NCBI RefSeq assembly: GCF_018343775.1 | Contig: NZ_CP074349.1 | Location: 1,664,001-1,728,000, forward strand | From: Pseudomonas cichorii | Lineage (GTDB): Bacteria > Pseudomonadota > Gammaproteobacteria > Pseudomonadales > Pseudomonadaceae | Length of the DNA: 64,000 bases | Direction of reading: 5' to 3' | Made by a program: the position numbers and the translations under genes | The notes under the pieces: model-generated | Seen by the model: only the letters and a program-made list of their open reading frames with translations | The model's database searches: none | Told to the model about the DNA's origin: nothing | Part shown: positions 55,259 to 64,000 of the stretch, piece by piece | Numbering within the stretch: position 1 is the first letter of the stretch | Layout: each line of letters starts with the position of its first letter

Positions 55259-56353
55259 ATGTCACTTACGTTGGAACACGTCAGTCGCGCAGTCGATGGC
55301 CAGATATGGATCGACGACGCATCCCTGAGTTTTGAGCCCGGGTCCTTCAATGTGTTGCTGGGCCGCACGCTGTCCGGCAAGACCAGCCTGATGCGTCTGA
55401 TGGCCGGTCTGGACAAGCCCGATACGGGGCGGGTGCTGATGAACGGGGTTGATGTCACTCAGCGGCCGGTACGCCAGCGCAATGTGTCGATGGTCTATCA
55501 GCAGTTCATCAATTACCCGAGCATGACCGTGTTCGAGAATATCGCTTCGCCATTGCGGCAGGCGGGCATGTCCAAAGAGGTTATCCAGAGCCGGGTGCTG
55601 GAAACCGCGAAGATGCTGCGCATCGAAAAATTCCTCCAGCGTCATCCTCTGGAGCTGTCCGGCGGACAACAGCAGCGCACGGCCATGGCCAGGGCGCTGG
55701 TCAAGGATGCCGAGCTGATCCTGTTCGATGAGCCGCTGGTCAACCTCGACTACAAGCTGCGCGAAGAGCTGCGTCAGGAAATGCGCGAGTTGTTCGCGGC
55801 GCGCCACACCATCGCCATTTATGCCACGACCGAGCCCAACGAGGCGCTGGCGCTGGGTGGGACGACCACCATCCTGCATGAAGGGCGTGTGGTGCAGACC
55901 GGCAAGGCGGCCGAGGTCTATCAGAGGCCGAGTACCGTGCTGGCGGCCGAACTGTTCTCCGAGCCGCCCATCAACCTGATGCCCGGCCGCATCGAAGGTA
56001 ATGAAGTCAGTTTCGCCAATTTCGTGCATTTCCCCCTCAATGCCGACCTGCGCAGGATCGGTGACGGTGAATACCGTTTTGGGGTGCGGCCCAGCCACTT
56101 GAGCCTGGTGCCGTCCAACGATGACGACCTGGAGCTGGCGGTGACGGTCGAGCTGGCGGAAATCAGCGGTTCCGAAACCTTTCTGCATGTGCGCAACGAG
56201 CTGTTTGCCCTGGTGCTGCATTTGCCCGGCGTGCATGGCTATGACGTCGATGCCGCAATCCGGGTCTATATCCCGACCCATAAACTCTTTGTGTTCGATC
56301 AGATGGGGCTCCTGATTCAGGCGCCCGGTCTGCGCATGGCGAGGGTTGCCTGA
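55259..56353 (+). CDS. ABC importer ATPase 1 (GlpS-like)
   Basis: A 364-residue MalK-type ATPase. Walker A is GRTLSGKT (35-42), the Q-loop Q81/Q82, the signature LSGGQ (133-137) is intact and Walker B is ILFDE (154-158). The H-loop histidine is replaced by threonine at residue 191 (IYATTEP). A C-terminal regulatory beta-domain follows. It resembles GlpS of the Rhizobium GlpSTPQV glycerol importer. It is the first gene after a sigma-54 promoter; its stop shares a base with the start of the second ATPase (TGATG). The missing catalytic histidine means its own ATP site is probably weak, while its signature motif completes the partner's site. Confidence 0.88.
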   Translation: MSLTLEHVSRAVDGQIWIDDASLSFEPGSFNVLLGRTLSGKTSLMRLMAGLDKPDTGRVLMNGVDVTQRPVRQRNVSMVYQQFINYPSMTVFENIASPLRQAGMSKEVIQSRVLETAKMLRIEKFLQRHPLELSGGQQQRTAMARALVKDAELILFDEPLVNLDYKLREELRQEMRELFAARHTIAIYATTEPNEALALGGTTTILHEGRVVQTGKAAEVYQRPSTVLAAELFSEPPINLMPGRIEGNEVSFANFVHFPLNADLRRIGDGEYRFGVRPSHLSLVPSNDDDLELAVTVELAEISGSETFLHVRNELFALVLHLPGVHGYDVDAAIRVYIPTHKLFVFDQMGLLIQAPGLRMARVA

Positions 56354-57458
56354 TGGCCGAGATCCGTTTGCAGAACCTGGCCCACAGTTACAGCGCCAAT
56401 CCGGGGCCGGACGATTACGCCATCCGGGAAATGACCCATATCTGGGAGCAGGGCGGCGCTTATGCGCTGCTCGGGCCTTCCGGGTGCGGCAAGTCGACCT
56501 TGCTTAATATCATTTCCGGCCTGCTGAGCCCGTCCCAGGGGCAGGTGCTGTTCGATTCCAAAGAGGTCAATGACCTGAGCCCCGAGCGCCGCAACATCGC
56601 TCAGGTTTTCCAGTTCCCCGTGGTCTACGACACCATGACCGTGTTCGATAACCTGGCTTTTCCGCTGCGCAATCAGGGGCTGGACGAGAAGCGGGTGCAG
56701 GCCAAGGTGCAGGAAATCGCAGAAGTCCTGGATTTGCAGCTTTTGCTGAAAAAGAAGGCGCGCAACCTGACGGCTGACGAAAAGCAGAAGGTTTCAATGG
56801 GGCGCGGGCTGGTTCGCGATGACGTCTCGGCCATCCTGTTCGATGAGCCGCTGACGGTGATCGACCCGCACCTGAAGTGGAAGCTGCGTCGCAAGCTCAA
56901 GCAGATTCACGAGCAGTTCAATATCACCATGGTCTACGTCACCCACGATCAACTGGAGGCCTCGACCTTCGCCGACAAGATCGCGGTGATGTACGGCGGG
57001 CAGATCGTGCAGTTCGGTACGCCGCGTGAGCTGTTCGAGAAGCCACGACACACCTTTGTCGGCTACTTCATCGGCAGTCCGGGCATGAACCTGATCGAGG
57101 TCCGGCCGCAGGGCGACGGTGTGGTGTTTGGCGATGTGCAGGTGCCGCTCTCCGGCCCCTTGCAGCAGTTGATTGCCCGCACGCCTTTTACCAGCCTGAA
57201 GATCGGCATTCGCCCGGAGTTCATTCATGTCTGGGATGGCCCTTACGAAGAGGCGATGTGTGCTGAGGTTGTACATGTGGCGGACCTTGGCACCTACAAG
57301 ATCGTGACCCTTTCCCTGGCCGGGCAAACCCTGAAGGTGCGCTTGCCTGAAGACAAGCCTGTGCCACAAGGCCAGGCCTGGATCAGTTTCCCGGCGCAAT
57401 GGCTGATGCTGTATGCCGATGATTTCTTGCTTGAGTCCGGTCCTGAGCGGGGTGCGCC

Positions 57459-57462
<4 letters not shown>
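56353..57462 (+). CDS. ABC importer ATPase 2 (GlpT-like)
   Basis: A 369-residue MalK-type ATPase with Walker A GPSGCGKS (41-48), Q-loop VFQFP, Walker B ILFDE (161-165) and the H-loop histidine H198 in VYVTHDQ, all intact. The signature LSGGQ is replaced by LTADE (139-143). The defects of this protein and of the preceding one are complementary, so the two should form an obligate heterodimer. Its stop overlaps the first permease start by 4 bases. It resembles GlpT of the Rhizobium glycerol ABC importer, not the GlpT antiporter. Confidence 0.88.
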
Positions 57463-58322
<860 letters not shown>

Positions 58323-58331
58323 GGATCGGCC

Positions 58332-59132
<801 letters not shown>

Positions 59133-59143
59133 GGAGTCGAGAT

Positions 59144-59416
59144 ATGGAGTGGATGGCCTGGACTTCACTGACGGCGGGTTTCTTCGGCTCTATCGCTATG
59201 CTGCTGGTGGGCATGACGGTGTGGGAGCTGAGTTCGCCCTGTGTCGAGCGGCGCGGTTTTCTGCCGATCGAGACCAGCCGTGGTGATCGTTTGTTTATCG
59301 GACTGCTGGCAAGTGCCTACCTGCATTTGTTGGTCATCGGCGTGACGGACTGGAGTATCTGGGTCGCCTCGCTGTTATCGCTGGTGTGGTTGTTTGTCGT
59401 AATGCGTTGGGGGTAG
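59144..59416 (+). CDS. DUF2160 small membrane protein (GlpU-like)
   Basis: A 90-residue protein with about three hydrophobic helices (FFGSIAMLLVGMTVW, LFIGLLASAYLHLLVIG and VASLLSLVWLFVVM). It lies between the permease and binding-protein genes, where Rhizobium glpU, also a small membrane protein of unknown role, is found. The ATG at 59144 follows GAGGAG and comes 11 bases after the permease stop. A transporter accessory role is likely from conserved position only. Confidence 0.85.
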   Translation: MEWMAWTSLTAGFFGSIAMLLVGMTVWELSSPCVERRGFLPIETSRGDRLFIGLLASAYLHLLVIGVTDWSIWVASLLSLVWLFVVMRWG

Positions 59417-59490
59417 CCGAGCAACTGTTCGTGCCGGGACTGTCCGGGAGGCGGCAACGTGCCCTGGGTAATAATCATCTGGAGGTGTCT

Positions 59491-61263
59491 ATGTTCTACA
59501 AAAACAACAAGCTGAGACATAGCGTGGCGCTGGCTTCGATGCTGGCATGCAGTGGATTAAGCATTACGGCGTGGGCGGATGCCTATGAGGATGCCGCGAA
59601 AAAATGGATCGGCTCCGAATTCAAGCCTTCGACCCTGACCCCCGAGCAGCAGTTGGCCGAGCTGGAATGGTTCATCAAGGCCGCTGAACCGTTTCGCGGT
59701 ATGGAAATCAAGGTGGTGTCGGAAACCCTGACTACCCACGAATACGAATCCAAGACCCTGGCCAAGGCGTTTACCGAAATCACCGGGATCAAACTCACCC
59801 ATGATCTGGTGCAGGAAGGGGATGTGATCGAGAAGATCCAGACCCAGATGCAGTCGGACAAGAACATCTATGACGGCTGGGTCAACGATTCGGACCTGAT
59901 CGGCACCCACTTCCGCTACGGGAAGGCGCAATCGCTGACCGAACTGATGGCCAGCGATGCCGGCAAAAAGGTGACTTCTCCGACCCTGGACCTGAAAGAC
60001 TTTATCGGCCTGTCTTTCACGACTGCGCCGGACGGCAAGGTCTATCAATTGCCTGACCAGCAGTTCGCGAACCTTTACTGGTTCCGTGCCGACTGGTTCG
60101 AGCGTGCGGACCTGAAAGCGAAGTTCAAGGCCAAGTACGGCTATGAGCTGGGCGTGCCGGTCAACTGGTCGGCCTACGAGGACATTGCCAAGTTCTTCAG
60201 CGAAGACGTCAAGGAAATCGACGGCAAACGCATTTATGGCCATATGGACTACGGCAAGAAAGACCCGTCCCTGGGCTGGCGTTTCACCGATGCCTGGTTC
60301 TCCATGGCCGGTGGCGGCGACAAGGGCTTGCCCAACGGTTTGCCGGTGGACGAGTGGGGGATTCGCGTAGAAAACTGCCGTCCGGTGGGCTCCAGTATCA
60401 CTCGCGGTGGCGACACCAACGGTCCGGCTGCGGTGTTCGCGACTCAGAAATACATCGACTGGCTCAAGGCCTATGCACCACCGGAAGCGGCAGGCATGAC
60501 GTTCTCCGAGTCTGGCCCGGTGCCTTCTCAGGGTAACGTCGCGCAACAGATCTTCTGGTATACCGCCTTTACAGCAGACATGACCAAACCCGGCTTGCCG
60601 GTGATGAATGCCGATGGCACGCCCAAGTGGCGCATGGCTCCTTCACCTAAAGGTCCATACTGGAAAGACGGTATGAAGCTGGGTTACCAGGATGTGGGAT
60701 CGTGGACTTTCCTGTATTCGACGCCTGAAAAACAGCGGCTGGCAGCCTGGCTGTACGCGCAGTTCGTGACCTCGAAAACCGTTTCCCTGAAGAAAACCAT
60801 CGTGGGCCTGACGCCGATTCGCGAGTCGGACATCAACTCCAGGGAAATGACCGAGCTGGCGCCCAAGCTGGGTGGTCTGGTGGAGTTCTATCGCAGCCCG
60901 GCCCGTGTGCAATGGTCGCCAACCGGCACCAACGTCCCTGATTATCCGAAGCTGGCGCAACTGTGGTGGAGTCACGTAGCGGAAGCGGTCACCGGCGAGA
61001 AAACCGCGCAGCAGGCGCTGGATGGTCTGGCCAAGGATCAGGATTCGATCCTGATGCGTCTTGAACGCTCCAAGGCTCAGGAGAAGAGTGGTTGTGCGCC
61101 GAAGCTGAATCCGGAAACCACGGCTGAAGAATGGTACAAGAAGGGCGAGGCGTCCCCGGATGGCTGGGCTGCTCCGCAGCGCAAACTGGCCAACGAGAAG
61201 CCGAAAGGCGAAACAGTGTCTTACTCCGAGCTGCTCAAGAGCTGGGAGGCGGCACGCAAGTAA
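59491..61263 (+). CDS. ABC importer periplasmic substrate-binding protein (GlpV-like)
   Basis: A 590-residue exported solute-binding protein. The signal peptide is MFYKNNKLRHSVALASMLAC... with cleavage near AWA-DA. The mature protein has the extracellular-binding-protein fold (VSETLTTHEYESKTLAKAF, LPDQQFANLYWFRADWFERAD) and a long C-terminal extension. It is about 150 residues longer than standard sugar-binding proteins, as are GlpV-type proteins. GGAGG precedes the ATG by 5 bases, giving strong translation. Glycerol or a related polyol is the likely ligand by family, unproven here. A terminator follows. Confidence 0.9.
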   Translation: MFYKNNKLRHSVALASMLACSGLSITAWADAYEDAAKKWIGSEFKPSTLTPEQQLAELEWFIKAAEPFRGMEIKVVSETLTTHEYESKTLAKAFTEITGIKLTHDLVQEGDVIEKIQTQMQSDKNIYDGWVNDSDLIGTHFRYGKAQSLTELMASDAGKKVTSPTLDLKDFIGLSFTTAPDGKVYQLPDQQFANLYWFRADWFERADLKAKFKAKYGYELGVPVNWSAYEDIAKFFSEDVKEIDGKRIYGHMDYGKKDPSLGWRFTDAWFSMAGGGDKGLPNGLPVDEWGIRVENCRPVGSSITRGGDTNGPAAVFATQKYIDWLKAYAPPEAAGMTFSESGPVPSQGNVAQQIFWYTAFTADMTKPGLPVMNADGTPKWRMAPSPKGPYWKDGMKLGYQDVGSWTFLYSTPEKQRLAAWLYAQFVTSKTVSLKKTIVGLTPIRESDINSREMTELAPKLGGLVEFYRSPARVQWSPTGTNVPDYPKLAQLWWSHVAEAVTGEKTAQQALDGLAKDQDSILMRLERSKAQEKSGCAPKLNPETTAEEWYKKGEASPDGWAAPQRKLANEKPKGETVSYSELLKSWEAARK

Positions 61264-61277
61264 TCGGTGACAGAAAT

Positions 61278-61307
61278 AAAAACGGCACCTCATGAGGTGC
61301 CGTTTTT
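61278..61307. terminator. Bidirectional terminator between the importer operon and folD
   Basis: AAAAACGGCACCT pairs perfectly with AGGTGCCGTTTTT around CATG. Runs of A and T on both sides let it serve both converging transcripts. Confidence 0.92.
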
Positions 61308-61321
61308 CATGGTGGAAACAC

Positions 61322-62176
61322 TCAGTCGTGCAGGGTTTCTGCAGCGTACAGGGTGTTTTCCAGCAAGCAGGCGCGAGTCATCGGGCCAACGCCGCCCGGG
61401 ACCGGAGTGATCCAGCCAGCGCGGGGCAGGGCGGTTTCGTACACGACGTCACCTACCAGCTTGCCGTCTTCCTGGCGGTTGATACCCACGTCGATGACGA
61501 TGGCACCGGGCTTGATCCACTCGCCCTTGACCAGGCCGGGTTTGCCGGCGGCTACCACCACCAGATCGGCGCGGCCGACATGGCCTGCCAGATCCTTGGT
61601 GAAACGGTGGGTCACGGTCACGGTGCAACCGGCCAGCAGCAGTTCCATCGCCATCGGACGGCCGACGATATTGGAAGCGCCGACAACGACTGCGTCCAGC
61701 CCGTACAGATCGACACCCGTGCTTTCCAGCAGGGTCATGATCCCTTTCGGGGTGCATGGACGCAGCAGCGGGATGCGCTGGGCCAGACGGCCGACGTTAT
61801 AAGGGTGGAAGCCATCAACGTCCTTGTCGGGACGAATGCGCTCAAGCAGCAGCGAGGCATCCAGATGCGCGGGCAATGGCAGTTGCAGCAGAATGCCGTC
61901 GACTTCGGCGTCGCCATTGAGGCGATCGATCAGTTCGGTCAGCGCAACCTGTGTAGTCTCGGCGGGCAGGTCGTAGGCCTGGGAAATGAAGCCGACTTCC
62001 TCGCAGTCCTTGCGCTTGTGAGAGACATAAACCTGGGAAGCGGGGTCGCTGCCCACCAGAATCACCGCGAGGCCTGGCGTGCGCAGGCCTTGCTCGCGAC
62101 GTTCGGCGACACGTTTGGCGATCTGCTGGCGCAGGCTGGCGGCGATCGCTTTGCCGTCGATAAGTTGTGCAGTCAT
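61322..62176 (-). CDS. folD: Bifunctional methylenetetrahydrofolate dehydrogenase / cyclohydrolase
   Basis: A 284-residue cytoplasmic enzyme that interconverts 5,10-methylene- and 10-formyl-tetrahydrofolate. [13 protein letters not shown] holds the catalytic Tyr and Lys, QLPLPAHLD and VDGFHP the folate site, [11 protein letters not shown] the NADP-binding loop and [16 protein letters not shown] the C-terminal signature. In P. aeruginosa, as I recall, folD directly follows cysS; here the activator and importer operon separate them. Confidence 0.96.
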   Translation of the reverse strand: MTAQLIDGKAIAASLRQQIAKRVAERREQGLRTPGLAVILVGSDPASQVYVSHKRKDCEEVGFISQAYDLPAETTQVALTELIDRLNGDAEVDGILLQLPLPAHLDASLLLERIRPDKDVDGFHPYNVGRLAQRIPLLRPCTPKGIMTLLESTGVDLYGLDAVVVGASNIVGRPMAMELLLAGCTVTVTHRFTKDLAGHVGRADLVVVAAGKPGLVKGEWIKPGAIVIDVGINRQEDGKLVGDVVYETALPRAGWITPVPGGVGPMTRACLLENTLYAAETLHD

Positions 62177-62306
62177 GACGCGTGATTAACCATCGAGAGG
62201 GAAAAAATGAGCGCGCATTCTCGCATGACATGGCGCAAGGGCAAAGGCGCTTGGTCTGTATATTCAGCTAACTCCTTTATCTAACTGAATTTTTTTCAAA
62301 AAAGAG

Positions 62307-62335
62307 TTGACGACCCTGGGGGGCGTCTATAAGAT
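62307..62335 (+). promoter_or_regulatory. Promoter of the tRNA-Arg-His-Leu cluster
   Basis: TTGACG (62307-62312) and TAAGAT (62330-62335) are spaced by 17 bases, with a G-rich spacer. Transcription would start about 130 bases before the first tRNA. The remaining leader (62343-62473) contains no gene I can recognise. Confidence 0.65.
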
Positions 62336-62473
62336 TCGTCGCACTTGCCGGGCAGCACCCAGCACTGCTGAAGAAGCTGGCGCTGGTTGATGTGAGTCAG
62401 GTGGGGTTGAAGTTCAACTCGACGTGATTGAAAGCCTTCTAATTTGTACTCGATAAGAATGCAGATTATATAA

Positions 62474-62550
62474 GTGCCCGTAGCTCAGCTGGATAGAGCA
62501 TCCGCCTTCTAAGCGGATGGTCGCAGGTTCGAGTCCTGCCGGGTGCGCCA
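62474..62550 (+). tRNA. tRNA-Arg (anticodon TCT)
   Basis: A 77-base cloverleaf. The acceptor stem is GTGCCCG/CGGGTGC, the anticodon loop CTTCTAA gives TCT, the T-loop GTTCGAG is normal, and CCA is encoded at 62548-62550. It reads AGA codons. It is first of three tRNAs. Confidence 0.96.
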
Positions 62551-62603
62551 TTTAATGGCGGCTTTGGCACGGTAGGTAAGTTGTAAGAGTTGCATGCAAT
62601 ATG

Positions 62604-62679
62604 GTGGGCGTAGCTCAGTTGGTAGAGCACAGGATTGTGACTCCTGTTGTCGTGGGTTCGATCCCCATCGTCCACCCCA
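62604..62679 (+). tRNA. tRNA-His (anticodon GTG)
   Basis: A 76-base cloverleaf including the extra 5' G at 62604 that faces the discriminator C, the identity mark of tRNA-His. The anticodon loop TTGTGAC gives GTG, and CCA is encoded at the end. Confidence 0.96.
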
Positions 62680-62742
62680 TATTCAGAGAGGCGCCAGATT
62701 TATTACACATAAACTGGCGCCTTTGCTTTAAAAGCTTGTAAC

Positions 62743-62827
62743 GCGGATGTGGTGGAATTGGTAGACACACTGGATTTAGGTTCCAGCGCCGCAAGGTGTG
62801 AGAGTTCGAGTCTCTCCGTCCGCACCA
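62743..62827 (+). tRNA. tRNA-Leu (anticodon TAG)
   Basis: An 85-base class II tRNA with a long variable arm. The acceptor is GCGGATG, the anticodon loop TTTAGGT gives TAG, and CCA is encoded. It reads CUA and related Leu codons. Confidence 0.96.
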
Positions 62828-62868
62828 AGATATAAAGAGTGAAGTTCCTGAAACGTTCACTCTGAAAG

Positions 62869-62892
62869 AAGCCGCCTAGTGCGGCTTTTTTT
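62869..62892 (+). terminator. Terminator after the tRNA cluster
   Basis: AAGCCGC pairs with GCGGCTT around CTAGT and is followed by a run of T's. It lies 42 bases after tRNA-Leu. Confidence 0.9.
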
Positions 62893-63198
62893 GTTTAAGC
62901 GTGTTGGTTTCATCGTCTCGCAGGTCGGTTGGCAGGTTGCCGTCGGTCGAGCGGGGCGCGCTACGCGGATGGAATCGGTAGCGGTCCGGTGCACGTGCTT
63001 CCTTTATATAGCCCGTGCCAGACGCGTTGCCGGTGCTGTAAGGGCCTTGTTGTCTTTGCTCGCCAGCAGTCCGATTCCATCCTCTTAAATCTGCCCTTTT
63101 TCAGTAGGGTGACTTCTTGAGTTTGACCCACTAGAATGCATGCCCTTGATTCTGGGGTCGGAAACGGCCGGCTAACGTCTGTGCAACGAGGAATATCC

Positions 63199-64000
63199 AT
63201 GCAAGTTTCTGTTGAAAATACTTCCGCTCTTGAGCGCCGCATGACCATTGGCGTGCCTGCCGAACGCATCGAGACTGAAGTCAACAAGCGTCTGCAGCAG
63301 ACCGCACGTAAAGCCAAGATCCCGGGCTTCCGCCCTGGCAAAGTGCCTATGAGCGTGATCCGTCAGCGTTATGAAGATGGCGCACGTCAGGAAGCGCTGG
63401 GCGATCTGATTCAGGCTACCTTCTACGAAGCAGTGGTCGAGCAGAAGCTGAACCCGGCTGGCGCACCTGCTGTAGAGCCTAAGTCCTTCGAGAAAGGCAA
63501 GGACCTGGAATACATCGCCACTTTTGAAGTGTTCCCTGAGTTCACCGTCGCAGGTTTCGAGTCCATCTCCGTCGAGCGCCTGTCCGCTGACGTGGCTGAC
63601 AGCGACCTGGACAATATGCTGGAAATCCTGCGCAAGCAGAACGTTCGTTTTGAAGTGGCCGATCGTGCTGCCCAGAACGAAGACCAGCTGAACATCGATT
63701 TCGTTGGCAAGGTTGACGGCGAAGTCTTCGCTGGCGGCTCTGCCACTGGCACCCAGCTGGTTCTGGGTTCCGGCCGCATGATCCCAGGTTTCGAAGATGG
63801 TCTGGTTGGCGCCAAGGCCGGTGAAGAGCGCGTTCTGAACGTCACCTTCCCTGAGGACTACCAGAACCTGGAACTGGCTGGCAAAGCCGCCGAGTTCACC
63901 GTGACCGTCAACAGTGTTTCCGCACCAACGCTGCCTGAGCTGAACGAAGAGTTCTTCAAGCAGTTCGGTATCAAGGAAACCGGTATCGAAGGTTTCCGCA
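63199..64000 (+). CDS. tig: Trigger factor, N-terminal 267 residues (runs off the window)
   Basis: The ATG at 63199 follows GAGGAA. The N-terminal ribosome-binding domain carries the [24 protein letters not shown] signature (residues 39-57), and the FKBP-type isomerase domain begins near residue 150 ([16 protein letters not shown], then [13 protein letters not shown]). Trigger factor binds the ribosome exit tunnel and helps new proteins fold; tig usually precedes clpP-clpX. The 306-base stretch before it (62893-63198) holds no gene that I can recognise; a promoter must lie there but no clear consensus stands out. Confidence 0.97.
   Translation, partial: MQVSVENTSALERRMTIGVPAERIETEVNKRLQQTARKAKIPGFRPGKVPMSVIRQRYEDGARQEALGDLIQATFYEAVVEQKLNPAGAPAVEPKSFEKGKDLEYIATFEVFPEFTVAGFESISVERLSADVADSDLDNMLEILRKQNVRFEVADRAAQNEDQLNIDFVGKVDGEVFAGGSATGTQLVLGSGRMIPGFEDGLVGAKAGEERVLNVTFPEDYQNLELAGKAAEFTVTVNSVSAPTLPELNEEFFKQFGIKETGIEGFR

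Noticed and set aside
62474..62827. tRNA genes as an integration site for a genomic island
   Set aside because: No integrase and no duplicated tRNA 3' end is visible nearby; the cluster leads directly into tig as in other pseudomonads.

Overview
The window looks like the chromosome of a fluorescent Pseudomonas, probably in or near the P. syringae group. The evidence is the high-GC coding style, the Pseudomonas REP/REPIN-type hairpins (the GTGGGAGCG...TTCGCGA family) scattered between genes, the large 1618-residue NAD-dependent glutamate dehydrogenase, and gene order that I recall from P. aeruginosa (acnB - DUF1289 - usp; lpxH - ppiB | glnS - cysS; folD - tRNAs - tig; a moxR/Bat operon close to gdhB). 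The species call is inference; no rRNA is present.

Layout. 1-8270 (minus strand): the start of sbcC with sbcD, then a tightly coupled moxR - DUF58 - DUF4381 - BatA - BatB/TPR - BatD operon. 8620-19468: an amidohydrolase, then two large genes encoding a split insecticidal-toxin-complex A subunit (TcaA-like plus TcaB-like). The first carries about five tandem Ig-like domains in an AT-richer stretch. No TcB or TcC partner lies nearby, and a small acidic gene converges on the end. 19888-24744: gdhB. 24901-31526: galE divergent from a four-gene operon (glycosyltransferase, UDP-galactopyranose mutase, GH1-like glycosidase, ABC exporter) that looks like a galactofuranose glycan or glycolipid pathway. 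31684-39532: small accessory and regulatory genes, namely a lipoprotein, MerR/hydrolase, a DedA-like protein, LysR/DJ-1, a substrate-binding protein gene broken by an in-frame TGA, RidA/LysR, and MarR/hydrolase.

39685-49719: acnB, a 138-bp MITE-like element with a perfect 6-bp target duplication, a DUF1289 gene, a universal stress protein under an apparent ANR box, miaE, an EmrRAB-type efflux operon with clear operators, lpxH and ppiB. 49928-53015: glnS and cysS. 53106-61263: a sigma-54 activator divergent from a six-gene glycerol-type ABC importer operon (GlpSTPQUV-like). Between them lie a sigma-54 promoter and a cluster of eight GTTCA repeats. The two ATPases of this importer have complementary defects, which predicts one intact and one degenerate ATP site. 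61322-64000: folD, three tRNA genes (Arg-TCT, His-GTG, Leu-TAG) and the start of tig.

The most unusual items are the orphan Ig-containing split TcA, the MITE upstream of acnB, the galactofuranose-type cluster with a cytoplasmic glycosidase, and the asymmetric ATPase pair with its repeat-array promoter. All family assignments come from reading motifs by eye; no database search was run.
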